Translations under genes and position numbers: made by a program
Shown here: positions 11,721 to 24,824 of the stretch, piece by piece
Layout: each line of letters opens with the position of its first letter
How positions within the stretch are numbered: the first letter of the stretch is position 1
NCBI GenBank assembly: GCA_005406025.1
Contig: BGZK01000296.1
Location: 310,001-374,000, forward strand
Length of the DNA: 64,000 nucleotides
Direction: 5' to 3'
Origin: Eumeta japonica
Lineage: Eukaryota; Arthropoda; Insecta; Lepidoptera; Psychidae
The notes under the pieces: model-generated
Databases searched by the model: none
The model's input: only the letters and a program-made list of their open reading frames with translations
Told to the model about the DNA's origin: nothing

Positions 11721-12525
11721 TTCTAAAATATAAGTATACTCTGCTCATTGTTTCTAAAAATAAGAGTGTCTGCGAGTCATATGCATGAAAATCCATTTCG
11801 TTTGTTATCAGGCATTTATACACGAAATTAGGTACCTATATGCTTACAATTATTTTTTTTAACAACAATTCGTTTCGTTTTTGAACCAAAGTTCGTTATT
11901 ATTTTTAGCTTTGACCATTTCCGCCATTATATTTTGCATTACTACAACTATTTATTCTTTATACTATTAGAAAACACAAAATTCTCCGAACAGTTTCAGA
12001 TCTCTGATTCGAACTTCAATCGTACATCCATTATTTGTATGTTGATTTTCTCTTTATGTACGATATATTCATAAATGACAGCTGTCAGTTATTTTTAACG
12101 GAATTCTTGTGAGCGAAATAAATTTATTAATTTTTATGAGCTGTGAAGACATAAAAAATCTACTTAAACGTGTTATTTGTGATTCATATCGAAAATTTTA
12201 GCTACTTTGTCCTATTCCGTGCACACTCATTTGGCATTGGATACAATTTATTTTATTCAATATGGCGTTAGACATGCGTTATATGTGCAATCAAATGAAT
12301 ATTGTTAATGGCAAGTAGGTACGCCATTATAGCGAGTGGTGGCGCTAGTGTATGTTTGACGATCACGGAACATCTCATACCTTTCGTAGATGCCTATGTA
12401 TGTTATTTCTGAGATATCGACTACGGATCCGTCTATTAATCTTCGTTAATTAACATGTATAAACTTTTTATTTTCTCAAGTACAATAATTGTAATTAAGT
12501 GAAAAATAAAAACGCTGCATTCGGC
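11721..12525. other. AT-rich noncoding stretch
   Basis: No gene seen. A CTCF-like word (ggtggcgctag) lies at 12338-12348. Confidence 0.45.
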
Positions 12526-12559
12526 TCATGTAGATCCCTCCTCCGAGGGATCTACATGA
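12526..12559. repeat. Perfect foldback, 15-nt arms, 4-nt loop
   Basis: tcatgtagatccctc, loop ctcc, gagggatctacatga. The arms match exactly. Confidence 0.9.
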
Positions 12560-13660
12560 TCGGTCTCCTCCAGTCTAAATTTTTACTGTCTTTCGTTTTC
12601 TTTGTTCAGTACGTTTTTAAACGTTTTTCGTATGTTGTTAACCGGATGTTCTCTGGACGGTCCACCGCCCCCATGTTCGCTTGTTTCTGGCCTTGTAGTG
12701 ATTCGTTTAATCCGTGCGTCGGTCGTTCGGAACTACTACTACACGGCATGCCTACCCTACACTTTTAAGTATTTTGTGTGGACAAGAGCATCCAAAATTT
12801 CATTATGTTACTTATGTTGTATTTAAATGCTTTTTACCTTTAAAAGTTGATACGATTGAATTTTTGGTTTGACTACGTATTATATTATTTGTTCACGTCT
12901 CGCAACATGAAAATAATGCCGGAACTAACGAGAAATATTAAAAATTTTATTGCCCTTAAATGTTAAGAAAAGGGTAAATGTTTTTACATTCGTATTCATC
13001 CCTAAATGTATTACTTTCATGCTTTCGTGAAAGCTTTTAAGAAATGCATGTCGATGACGGTAATTGAACTGTAGAAAAGCTAAATAATGAAACTGCGGAA
13101 TAGAAATGCAAAAGTAACGGGCAAAAAAAAGATAAGGTTTGATGCTTATAATCGACTTATTCATATTTTGTCGACTTATTATATTGTATCTATAAAATAT
13201 AATCAATGTTTGTTTGAAATTCTATATTTCTTAATTTTTATTTGTAAACCTGTATCCAGATGCCCTTAAAAAACATAAGAACTCAACATAACATGGCGGC
13301 ATTCATTATACAATATTTACAAATTCAGAATAAACAACTTTCTTGTTTTTTATTCAGACGTGCCGCTACTTCGATGTTCGGGTCAACTGACAATTCCAGT
13401 AGCGCCATCTATCTTATACTTTTCACATTACACACCATCTCAGACATTTTAGTAGTTACAATAGATGTCACTGTAATCATTTGTATTCTTAATAATTCGC
13501 TAAATTTGACTATTGGAGAATTTCTTAATTTCTGCTTTGCTAAAGGAATTTTTCACAGGTTTTTTTTCAATGGAAAATAAATTAAACATGAAAAAAATTG
13601 AATAAGAATAATAGAAGATCGATAGAATATGACGTAAGGGATGAAAGGAATTGAATAAAA
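12560..13660. other. Noncoding DNA beyond the 3' end of the six-exon gene
   Basis: No supported exon. The overlapping small ORFs at 12499-12826 and 12925-13580 have no domains and lie on both strands. A CTCF-like word (tagcgccatctat) lies at 13400-13412. Confidence 0.4.
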
Positions 13661-13669
13661 TCACAAGCG

Positions 13670-13686
13670 TTTATTCATCGTTTATT
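13670..13686 (-). terminator. Candidate polyadenylation signals of the six-exon gene
   Basis: On the minus strand two AATAAA hexamers (13686-13681 and 13675-13670) are followed by a GT/T-rich stretch (cttgtgattttattc, about 13668-13654). That is the usual poly(A) site layout. It would give a 3' UTR of about 870 bases after the stop at 14543. A nearer AATAAA at 14336-14331 is an alternative. Confidence 0.4.
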
Positions 13687-14542
13687 TTACAAATCATACA
13701 CACAAGGACGTCCTCAGTCACTCACAATCACTCAAATAATTTATATGCACTAAGCAATTTTACAATAAAGTGATATGCAGTTATTATATCACGTTTTATG
13801 TTAACATCAGTCATTATCAAATATTTGGCGGATAATTATCGTACCATCAACATTACTGACATGTGATGGTTCAAACTTTTACATAATTTGAGGGTAAAAT
13901 ATAGTTTACTTGATAAGTATGGATTAAATGAAGAATTCCGCTTTAAATTTGTATAAATTATGTCAAACAAATTACGTCAACAACTTTTAATTACGTAATA
14001 CTCTTATTTACTGTCTAATAATAAATTAAATAAATAAATAAATTAATGGATCACTACTTAGCACACATTGCAGCTGCTACGATGGGATAAGTTTTGAACA
14101 AACATTTCCCTGAAATTTCGTTAACTACGTTTTTACATGCTAGATTTTCAATTTTGGTTCCACGAACCTAAAAAATTGACAGGGAATCGCTAATCATCGA
14201 TCAAAGCAATGGACAGAGATGAACTACTTAATTGAGTGGTCGATAAACGGTGATTAACAGCGTATTTGACAGTGAGTAGCTTTTTTATTTCTGAATGTGC
14301 GTTTGTGACTTGTCGCATATGGCGAGTTGATTTATTTGTAAAGCATTAATCATTGCTTTGTAATACTTCATTCTATTTTTTACCTCCATATTTAGATCAT
14401 TACAATTTTGCGTATGGAGCATTGTTCTTTTGGTTAACCTACTAATAAGATTTTATCTGTTAATTTTTTACATTGCATGGATTTTATCTAATCGTTCATT
14501 TTGAAATGCTACAGTATTCGTGTTTTGGCGGCTAGGCGGGAA

Positions 14543-17500
14543 TTAGACCTCATTGCATTCCAAGTAGATTTGACGACAGTCGACGCCGGAGCGCCCCCTG
14601 CGGCCGGCTTCGTAGAAGTCTTCGAATGTACCTTCTGATTGTCTCTCTAGGACGAAACTTGCTGCGTATCTGAGGTATACAGAATAAACATTTGTTAGAA
14701 CAATATAGGGGTTATAAAAGGCGAAAATACCTAAAATTCTATTCAAATAAACGTTTGCTCCATATGAAAACCAAAGGCATTTAAGGTCATAATAAAGTTA
14801 ATAATAATATAATGTCTTTTCAGAGATGGATCTTCACATACAATTTTCTTATTAACGAATTGGTTGTCTTTTACCAGTAACTATTGCTTGTGAAAACCAT
14901 AAATCACTAAAGGGAGACATGTCGTACGTACATAGTTAATATATGCCGTGATGACAAGTATGATTGTGCGGTTATTAAGGATGTCTGTAGAATCATACTT
15001 CATTATCGCGTCAATGAACATGAAACGACGTAAAAGTAATAATGATGTTGGGTTATGTTCTTTTTACCACGGTGATCTCGAATGGCGACTACATTTGATC
15101 CCGATTTGTAACGATATTGAAATATGCCAACTTAGTTGTAACGAACGGGATTTTAACGATACATTCGTCAATGGATCCTTCATTTGGTAATTTTATTTAA
15201 TTTGTGATCAATTAATGAAATAGATGAACGAAACATTTTGCTTGTAAACAATAATATGAAAGTCATTGGAAAAAAGTTGAATGTTTAGTGCTCGAAACTG
15301 ACGTCATTACAGCAGTTTGCTTTACGTCATACCAGAGAAACTGTACTCACGTCCCTAGTTGACAGAATACGCTCTTGGGGCCTATGTCCGCGGAGCACTC
15401 GGAGTTGGCGTCGCACACGTATTTCTGGAGGCATCTGTCGTCGCCGGTGCCGAAGGAGCGTACGTAAGTTTTGAGCATAGCGATCCCGGCCAGCGCCGCA
15501 TCGCTCACGGAATCCTTGCGGCCCATGGAGCGCGCCGCCAGCGACCGGTGCGAAAAGGAAGTCTTGAGCGCGTCGAGCAAGTTGACCACGATGTTGATGA
15601 ACTGGTCAGGAAGAAGTACATGAAACTTCAAGATATCCAAGAAATAACATTGCTGTGTTGTATATTCGAAATGGGAGCCAATATTTAACATAGAAAGCAT
15701 CATCCGACCTTTTGGATCATAATCTCATAAAAAAAGGAAAAATTGTATAAATAGTTATGTGAGATATCTTGCTAAATAAAATCGTTATTTGGATAGAGAA
15801 GGAGTTGTGAAACCACATTAGTGTATGAAGTACAATATACAGAACCGTGTCAGGTTTTTTTTTAATAAATTCCAATTTCTAAGGATTTTTATATAAAATA
15901 CAGCTTAGCAAGATGGGTTAGTACAGAAATATAATTACATATAAAACACTTTCGTCAGACAGCTTTGTAAAATAAACGGTGTGCATAATTGCCTTGTTAA
16001 TGTATTTGACCGTGTTACCTGCTGTATTAGTTTAAACCGCTTTGAAAATGTTCACTTTGTAAGAGGAGAAGGGAGTGCGGGGCGCATACCTCTCCAGCCT
16101 GTTTTGCCATGGAGGCGACTTGGTCGGGGTCTTTTGCACCGAGCACCGTTGACAGTACCGCAGCCAATATACTCTGAAGCAAGCCAGAAGCGTCGCGATC
16201 TCCGTAACCATACTTTACTATGTACATACTACTTGGGAGATATCTCAAGAGCATAATATTTCAACTTGATACCGTTTTTGTTATACATAGTTTGTTATGT
16301 ATATTTTGTATAATTTGTTTTCTTGAGATAGCTCCTATAGTGTGAGTTATATTTATCTGTACTGGATCCAAGGAACTATTGCTACGTTGTGGACAATGAA
16401 CGATCGGGATCGAGTTTATGAGGTGCTTTAGAATTCTATTTTACAAATGAATTAGACGTGTGTAGAGCAAAGGAAAACTTCATTAATAAATAAATGTTAG
16501 TGATTTTAATTTATAATGATTCGGTGTTCGATTATGACGAAAATGAAATCTATTTTAATATATACTTATATATATTAATATAACAGATATCTAGTAATGA
16601 TGTCTCGTGTATGATTTTATAACTATTTAAATACAACGTATACGCTCATGCGAAATACATTTGCTTCGCACCTGCATCGGCGAGGATCCGTTATCGACTT
16701 TGTCGATCCCGTCACTCGAGGCGCCACCTCCGAGGATCGCGCTCAGTATTTTGAGTCCCATGGACAGCAGGTTGGCCCACGGCGATGGCGAAACGCTGTC
16801 GGTATCCAGGTTGTCGCTCTTGTTGGGGCCGATGTTCCCCGGATTGAACAACATCTGCATTATCATACCTGGAAGAGATATTGCCAAGCCTTCGCTACAA
16901 AATTAGACGTCTTTTTATCACTTCGCAGAAGTTGAAAATCGATAAGTATCTGTTCATGATATCATACTAATATGCCATGGCAATGTAGTGTGTGTGTATG
17001 CCTTTAACTGTTTTCCATCACATAATTAAAATTGTAATTAATTTATCTCATGATACTATACATACAATGATTCCTTCTTATAAAATTTATTTCCAAAACT
17101 TCTTACAATAAGTATTATAATACCTTGAACGTGTGTAACGCCCTTTAGAGCTGGGCATAGTGTATGCTAGTTTGGAAAAATATTCGAAGTAATATTTTTT
17201 TCTTCGTCTTGTCAAAGAGGTTGCCGTCGTCGCGACTGTGTAATCTACCAGGTGACTTTGAGCGTCGTTGTTCCAATAAGATGAAATGAAATATGATTTT
17301 TTACAATAGAGAATAAATGAAAGGTTTAATAAAATTTATTTTTTAAATAGAATATTATTTATTTCGTTAATTTCAAGCTACTTTGAGTAAAAAAAGCTGC
17401 TGATATTCAAAGTGATGGTTGCTTAATCTAATAATTCTTTTTTAATAACGGATTTCTAAAAGTTAATTCAAATTAACGGTACGTATATACGGTCAGCATT

Positions 17501-18564
17501 GTGGTATCACATGAAATGGTGAACAATAAGTAATCGACAACTGTGATGTTGCCTAGATGTATACTAATATATTTTTCCGGTTTTATCTTTCATAATGTTT
17601 GTCGAAAATCGAGTTTTCAAAAAAATATAATACAAGATTATAAGTATTGATGAAGAAACACATATTAAGAGAAAATTATCAAAATTCCGCTATATCTATT
17701 AACTAAATATTTTCACGGTGACATACATTGTAAAATATGAAAATCTCTTCTGCTTGACTCCATCTTATCGTATTGCGGATAAGCATATAGAACGGTTTGT
17801 AAAAACATATTGTATTTAATGAAAGCTTCATCGAAATATTTTTTTTTTCTTTTATATACGTACGAAATTTTTGAAGGAAATATCAATTACACGAGTCCTA
17901 CTCGCATTTAACCGTTTTAGAATTATATATCATCGAAATGTCAATGGCGTTTTAAATAAAAGTCCGTGTCGAGTATGTGAAAAAGACAACGTTCACGCGC
18001 TCAAAACTATAGAGCTTTGACGGTCGTCAGTGTTCTTACCAAGCATGTTCGACCACGAGAAACCGCCGTCCTGTATTGAATTGGTTTGGATCTCGTCGAT
18101 GTCGTCGAGCGCCACCTTCTTCAGTGCGTTCGGTTTCTCGGCGAACTTCCGCTCCTCGGCCATCTGCTGCGGCGGCTGCAACGGGCCGCTGTAATAATGA
18201 GGATGTTGCGCTCGAACGTTGCCGGTGGCCTGAGGAGAAGACGGGTTTCTATAAGTTTAAATACCTAACACGATGTATTAAAAGCCATCAAAAGGATGTA
18301 ATTTTTGAAATAATTTTGTTTTAATTAATTTGTCTTTTTTTTTTTTAAACTTCAACGATGCCCGATAGTATACGTTTATTGGACTTGAGCGAATTCCTTT
18401 CTAATGGTTTTCGGAGGTTGAAAACCACGAGTAATGTAAATACGTCAGATGGACACTACCTGCGATATTGACGGTGCGGATTGTTGTGGGTAGGCGAATG
18501 TTTGAAGTAGCGCGCTCGAGCTTATAAGGGCCACTAAGGCCCAACCTGAAGCCTTCGGATGCAT
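14543..18564 (-). CDS. Secreted six-cysteine protein, 330 residues, six coding exons
   Basis: Minus-strand exons: 18564-18460, 18229-18040, 16868-16672, 16212-16090, 15601-15351, 14669-14543 (stop TAA). Five of the six donors and acceptors are clear (e.g. CAG|GTAGTG, CTTG|GTAAGA, ctcctcag|GCC, ccttccag|GTA, tgaccag|TTC, acctcag|ATA). The acceptor before 16212 (gtaaag|TAT) has a weak pyrimidine tract. Phases join cleanly; 993 bases encode 330 residues plus stop. Residues 1-25 form a signal peptide (MHPKASGWALVALISSS...; likely cut near TFA|YPQQ). Residues 36-98 are polar. 129-147 and 174-189 are hydrophobic or amphipathic helices (WANLLSMGLKILSAILGGG; GLLQSILAAVLSTVLG). All six Cys lie at 262, 268, 274, 285, 320 and 327, around a YEAGRRGRSG motif. 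I recognise an insect-type secreted protein but not its name or function. The C-terminal Cys spacing loosely recalls the DM4/DM12 family, without proof. Plus-strand ORFs over these exons are shadows. Confidence 0.88.
16673..18039 (-). other. Longest internal intron of the six-exon gene and adjoining exon 3
   Basis: The intron spans 18039-16869 (1171 bp). It is AT-rich and contains no exon, repeat end or RNA gene that I can support. The other internal introns (18459-18230, 16671-16213, 16089-15602, 15350-14670) are 230-681 bp and equally plain. Confidence 0.6.
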
Positions 18565-18565
18565 T

Positions 18566-19640
18566 CTGTTGACAAAAAAAAAAAAAGTTTATTCCAATCT
18601 TTTATAAGGTTGAATTTTTAATAATTGTATTATCCTAATGAATGTTTATAACGTTGTAAAGGGTTTTAATTAAATTTGAATTTGCATGCGTAGGGGTACG
18701 TTCAATTTTATCTGCGATTATTATAACTTATAATGCATTTCAAAAGATAACGTAATGGGAGTAATGCGAAAAATTAACATAAATTTGTATCAATATTATT
18801 GTATAAGGACAAGCACAAACAATAGATTATAATCAAACAAAAAAAAAAATGTGATTGCAACATAAATGATTTTGAAATATCTACGTGAGACCAGTGACGT
18901 TTTCCTATTGAAAGGTACAATATTATTAATAGTACGTATTATGCAATAATTTATTTTAATAAAGGTTTTATCAAGGTGGGTATCGCTTGTTCTTGTAGAA
19001 GGCTTGATTTTTATCGAGTCTCGTTTGAGCTTCACATAAACAATAGCTGTAAAATACAATATACTGAATTTCTTTTTTGGGTTATAGCTTTTTATTAACT
19101 TTCAAAGTCGTTACTTTCATTACCCTTTGATTTTTCAACCACGTATCTTAAAAATCTAAATAAAACTCCATTAAAGGAGCTATAAGCATAATTCTTCGAA
19201 AATTACTGTAAACAAATATCAATTCCTTAAATATCTACAATTTTCAGTTGTCAGTAGTTAACTATCGATCTACACGGGGTGCGTGTCGTTTGTAATACGT
19301 ACACTAGCTATCTACCGTTCAGACAATCATTTATGCCCATATTGTTTAAAATTATTTTTTTTCAAAGAAATTTTTTATAAGGAATAAAGCGATAACCGTT
19401 TTGTGTGAATTTATTGCGATTGAAAATTTTACAAAATTTCACTTTGTTTCATTCGTTGGTACGAAATCTTGCATACGGAAACCGGATTCCCACCTTGGCT
19501 ACTTTTTTCTATTCTGATTTTTTTTATCTAAGTAGCTACGTAGTTTTATTTTCGTTTAAATAAGACATTTTTTTTATAAGCACATCTAGTCGAGCAGTAT
19601 CGGGTTAAAGCTTAAAAACGTCGCTCACGAAGCGAAATGC
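18566..19640 (-). other. Start of the presumed 13-kb first intron
   Basis: A polypyrimidine-rich acceptor (tttttttttttgtcaacag, ending at 18566) immediately precedes the start-codon exon. The initiator ATG is one base inside the exon, so the 5' UTR must be spliced from upstream. The rest of this stretch is AT-rich without visible features. Confidence 0.6.
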
Positions 19641-19649
19641 GTCAGGTTC

Positions 19650-20130
19650 GACTTTGACCATAAATTAATTGACTGATTTGTTTTTAACTTAAGTCAATTT
19701 TAATCGACGAATTTTTAACTTAAGTCAACACATTCGCTGCGTGCCTCGGAGAGCACGTCCAGTCGCCCGTCGCCCGTCGCCGAGTCTGTCTTTAAATCGC
19801 CAACGACTGTCGTCAGCAGCACCGACGAGATCCGAATCGACGAGCTCCAAATTGAAATAAAAATGTATATCTCAGCTGATACTACAATACATACATACGT
19901 ATATAACGTACGAATTAAGTTAAAAATTGTGCACGTCGGCCGTCGTATTAGACGAGTCTACTTTCTAGAATATTCGCGTTAATTGTGGAGTGTGCGAGGT
20001 GCGCGCGACTCGGCGCGGGCGTCGATTAGAAAGTGTTCTGATGAGTGATTCGCGCGGACTGATGGTCCGCGTTTGGACTCGCTTAGAAAGCGACTTCCGA
20101 CTTCAGTCTTCGAGCGATTTTAAGAGGATT
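19650..20130. other. GC-rich intronic island with a repeat-like left part
   Basis: The left part has a short direct duplication (tttttaacttaagtcaa at about 19682 and 19712) and then gtgcctcggagagcacgt (19741), a phrase I remember from lepidopteran retroelement tails. The right part (19970-20130) is GC-rich and unique-looking, with a small foldback gcggactgatggtccgc (about 20056). No exon is supported. It is a candidate regulatory element. Confidence 0.4.
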
Positions 20131-20489
20131 GCGCCTCTAATTAGAGGATGCCATTAAACTAATTGCTTAACTACGTTAAATTGACGCTTTTTAATTTTGC
20201 TTGTGTTTTTTCAAACTTTATTCAGCTTTCTACATCTCCGCTCTTATAAAATTGCACTTGCCTTTCATAGCACCTGAGGGTGTTTAATTTAGCTTTAATC
20301 GTACTTAAAAAAATGTGATCTGAACTACTACATTACTGGTTTGCGAGTTGAGATGGTAACTTTTAAGATATTTTATCTTAAAAAGAAACAACATTCAAGC
20401 TGTTATTCTTCTTCTTTTTTTGGGAAACCAAGATATTACGGACGATAATATTCTACATATTAATTATAAATATTGTACATCGTGTTTTA

Positions 20490-20760
20490 TTATTGAGCTA
20501 CGAGCACATTTTCTATGTTTGGGCAGACGAGGCGGCGGCGCCCATCCGGCCCGCGCGGCGTGCGGCGTGCGGCCACCGCGCTAATGCAGGTGACCCGGTC
20601 TCGTCTAACTGTAGTCCGTACTTCTCGTCGTGCGGCGACCGACTGATTAAGCCGGTGTAAATTTGATTGGTCCCGATTAACGGTCGCCGCGGCCCACTGC
20701 GCCACTTTAGCGCTAGCCCCGAAGACCACAGCGCGTACGCACCTGTTCTCTTTCGACTGT
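20490..20760 (-). promoter_or_regulatory. GC-rich intronic island, possible alternative 5' exon or enhancer
   Basis: A strong GC peak at 20520-20740. On the minus strand a good donor (gagaacag|gtgcgtac, near 20743) ends a stretch open from 20937. An alternative upstream exon is therefore possible but not shown. The 79-codon minus ORF at 20490-20729 is Arg-rich from base composition and has no motif. Confidence 0.3.
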
Positions 20761-20939
20761 GATGTAACGATTATGATCTGTTTGCGATATAAGAACTTCT
20801 TGCTTCGTCTTCGTCGGATTTATCAGGCGATGAATATTTTTATTAACTGTTTTTTTGGTCGTTGGCGAGAGTGATTGAATTTTAAATTGTTTCAAAAATA
20901 TTAATGGGTTTAGAACGCTTTCGATTTTTTCCTGCATTT

Positions 20940-23744
20940 ATTATATTCTATTCATTCGCTCTCGATTCTTTATTCAATCAGTTGTTTAGGTATCCAGCAA
21001 TACTTTTGTATCATGGATATTCATTAGCCGCTCGAAAATAAAGTAAATGTATAAATTATACAGAGCGTTAGGAGGTATTCAAAAGTTATAAAAAAAGATT
21101 CAAAAACATCTTCAATCGCTTAAAACGCTTATACACTTTTTTTTTCCGTTTCGGTACCACATAATGAAAGCCAGCTCAGCCTAGTAGTTGGTGAGGCGAG
21201 TACACGTTACGTACGTGACGGGATTCTCTCCGGTGAAATTTGTCGCCGCTCTCGAGCGAGCCGTCGTAATGTTTTATGTATGTGTCGTATTGAGCGTTAC
21301 GAGCCGCTGTAAACAGGTACACGCATTTCATGAATTTTCAGCGATTTTTACAGCCCCGACTAAACAAAACGGCGTAAAGTGAAGCAAGTATTATTTTTAG
21401 TATTGTTTGATGGTGTATTTTGAGTGATTTCTCGAATTTTCACACAGACAGAGTTTTAATATGGTACGATGGATATTTTCTATTTTAACGAGTTTTTAAT
21501 TAATGTAAGTTATTATCTCATTACCACTATCACGTCTAGTAATATAAAAACAAACGCAAGATTTTACCGTCTTATGTGTACACTACCTTCATTGCAATCT
21601 AATCCTTGTAGAATAATTTTTAATTAAGCTATATGAACGACTTTAATTAATGCCCCACGTGATTCTCGAAAAATAGGCCATGTATAAATAGAACAAAAAA
21701 CAATCAAAAATTATCGCTTGAGAATTTCGTTCCTATTCTACACCAAATAAGCAGGATTTTTGGCAGGCAACTGCCATTTACTTATACATTTTATTTTGTT
21801 GAGTATTAATTAAATAAATTGCTTCATTAATTACCGCCAATGGCTTATCGTGAATAAAACTTACATTGTATAATATAATTACTTATCGTAAGTCATACTG
21901 CATTCTTTAAATAAGTGCGAGACGATATTAAATTAATTTCGTGCACGTGGGCTTATAGTTTCTACAGAACATACGCTTATTACAGTTTTTTTAACCTGTG
22001 TTTGATATTGTACAATCACCGTAACGAGATCACAGCCAAATAAGCTTTGCGTCATCTAGGGATACCTATTCAAGAAAGTTGAAAAAAAACCGGTCATCTT
22101 GTTTTTTGGCTTCTCTGAGGCACACCTAAAACATTATACTTAAAAGCTATTTGTCAAATATATTAACAGCTTTCTGTTTATGATTCGTGTTATACGGAGG
22201 AGATAGCTTTCACGCAACAACGCTTGCATTGCTTAACACACACATATCTTCCTGAGATTCCAGGATTATCAACTTTGAGACTGACTTTGTCTAAAAAGTT
22301 CATGCTGTCAATCGACGTCAATCTATTTAAATTGAGGATCTGACCCTGACGTACAGTATTAGATGAAAACAATTATTATTTAGTTCATTGTGCGTATTCT
22401 TTCATATACACGTACACACCGCAAAATACATTGCTCTACACATTAATTTCAACGCTCATCTCATATTTTTCGGTTTTGTTTAGACGTTGTTAATTGATGA
22501 ATAGAACAGAAAACAGCAATGCACTTTAGTTCGCATGCTTTAAATGTATACAATAAAATAACATATGCAATTAACGAGTCCTCCTCTTTTCGCTACTACA
22601 GATTGCCCTACCAATATAACCCATATTGATAGTTTCTATAAATAATTTTCAAAATCTTACTGACATTTAGAGCTAGCTTTGATCAACGCGATGCAGACGT
22701 AGATCTTGGCCTAGTGATCAAACGCGAAATTGAAACAAAACTAATAATGGGAAGCGATGTCCAGTTCCGCTACGAGAATTCTATTTGCTACACAAAAAGT
22801 GCTCATATTCTCTATGATTGATGTCACATGCTATTTTAAAAGTCGGAAAAGTGTGAGTAGAAATCGTGCTCTGAAAGTCCCGTACATTTATAGTAGATTT
22901 TTTTTAATAATCGTGCTTTTTGAAAATTTTCTACTTGGGTAACGAAAAATTAAAAAAATTAAAATATATATAATAATGTAAACTACAAATTAACAATTGT
23001 CGGGTTTTCGCCTTTTCTTGTGATGTCAGTTTGCTTTTTGCTAAATTTCATGATTCTAAACCAATGGTTAATTCCGTATAGATTTTGATGAATGAATTTG
23101 TGAGAATCAAAAATATGTAATAAAATAGCTCTATTTTTTCATTTCATTTTGTTTAGATTTTATTTCATTGAACATTTTTTATGCGTTCGAAAACCTTAGT
23201 ATTTTATATTTATTTTAACTCGATAAAGCGGTACGTTCGAAATAAAGAATCTTTAGAGAAAGATAAATAATGAGACAGACAAAAAATCGATCCTACAGTA
23301 ATTCCGTTTTTCCTTTTAAAGTACGGAACCTTAATAACGTCTAACCATTATCATTACACTATATAACAAAAAAATAGTCAAGCAAACTGCGCCACCTAGC
23401 GGTATCGCATATCGTGTTAACCATACGTGACTGAGTATGCAATTAGCTCATTCATTCTGTGTGGACGTTAATTTTATTATATTCAGTCAAGTAGGATATT
23501 GTCTGTGAGCTGTAGTGACCTAACCTAACATTGAATTTTGAGAAATAATAATCATTATATCTTGCAAGTTAAATTGTCGAGTTTGTTCAAAATATCGAAC
23601 TATTTATTGGTGTTGTATTGTAAGTTTTTTATTAAAAAGAGATGACTTGATGCAAATGTTTTCGATTTACTTTCATACCGATTCTTTTATTGCGTTCAAT
23701 TCCGCTATTTTTAACCTAAAGATAAAACCTGCCGCAAAGATAAA
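20940..23744. other. Intronic or intergenic AT-rich DNA
   Basis: No gene recognised. A moderately GC-rich patch lies at 21185-21370. A CTCF-like word (gcgccacctagcgg) lies at 23389-23402. A diverged 'taattccg...tacggaacc' repeat piece lies at 23300-23335. Confidence 0.4.
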
Positions 23745-24395
23745 ACGAAGGCGTTACTACAAATAAACGCACTACAGATGAAAAAACTGCGTTACCGTTT
23801 TTTTCCATGTTCCCCGCACGTAATAAGTATAAGCGCTTTAGTCACCTACAAATATGAAAACAAGTAGGTATGTCGACTATTACTCTTAAAATAGTATAAA
23901 CTAAGAAGCACCAACAAAAGAGCGTATGTATTTCATGGTAGTTACGTCCTTTTGTTGAGAAGCGCAGTTTTTCGGCAATAAGTCAAAAACGGTATATCCG
24001 ATCATGTTCAAAATAATTTTTATTGGAAGTATTTATTAAGTAATTATTTATATATTTTTTTCATATTTTTTGAACATACGGTTTAAAAAATAAAGGGGGG
24101 GGGAACAAATTATGCTAATTTCGGATGGATTATTTCCGAAAATATTCACTTAATCAAAAAAATTGCTTAGAATCGTTGAGGTTTTTTTAAAAGAATTATT
24201 GAAACGTCCACACTGATATTTGCTGAAAAAAATTTTTCAGTTTCTGTTATATGTACAGAGTGCCCTCCTTAGACATATTTATTTTTGTTATTTAACTACT
24301 AAAGTAAGTAGCAGTTTCATTAATATACATCTTGTAGTTTTTGAGTAAAATGTTTGTGACATACGGACGGTTCTGTTTTTGCCAATTTGGTTTGA
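23745..24395 (+). repeat. Interspersed repeat, copy A (inverted relative to 56600-57290)
   Basis: Shared landmarks with the reverse complement of copy B, in order: 'gcactaca.atgaaaaaa', 'tttttccatgtt.cccgca', 'aggtatgtcga.tatta', 'gagcgtat', 'acgtccttttgtt.agaagcg.agtttttcggcaataa', 'atgttcaaaataatttt', a C/G homopolymer and 'tgtgacatacggacgg'. The family has no surviving coding region here. The two copies lie 33 kb apart in opposite orientation. Confidence 0.85.
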
Positions 24396-24780
24396 ACCCT
24401 AAAAAAGCAGTATATTTCTGCCCAAGTTTTTCGTAATCAGCTCCTTAATTGATTTTTAAAATTGAATACGTTCAATTAGGATTTATGAATTTTAAATTAA
24501 CAGTAAATTTATAAAAAATCTTTGATGAAATTCCTATCGGCCATATTATAATATTTTTCAGCTGTAATAATTCAGAATTTGATAATAAATTTTATCTAGA
24601 AACAGTGTGAAAATACATAATGAATCTTGTGCATCACAACTATTTTTGTTAAAAAAATTTCAACGGTAACGGTTTATTATTGAATTCTTTTTTGCTGGTT
24701 TGAACAATTACACCTGTTATTAAATATAAAGCGAAATCAGTGAAATACCTATTAGATCTCTTTGGGCGAATCAGTGCTTA
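24396..24780. other. AT-rich noncoding spacer
   Basis: Nothing recognisable. Confidence 0.4.
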
Positions 24781-24824
24781 ACGTAGAATAGACTAGACAA
24801 CCCATTGTCTCGTCTATTCTACGT
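24781..24824. repeat. Short foldback, 20-nt arms, 4-nt loop
   Basis: acgtagaatagactagacaa, loop ccca, ttgtctcgtctattctacgt; one mismatch in 20. Confidence 0.9.

Noticed and set aside
15359..15688. Plus-strand ORF of 109 codons
   Set aside because: It lies antisense over exon 5 of the six-exon gene; the minus frame has splice sites at both ends and continues in phase.
16648..16935. Plus-strand ORFs of 81-95 codons
   Set aside because: Antisense shadows of exon 3.
18076..18324. Plus-strand ORFs rich in Arg/Ala
   Set aside because: Antisense shadows of exon 2.
20490..20729. Arg-rich minus ORF in a GC island
   Set aside because: GC composition creates long stop-free frames; no domain.
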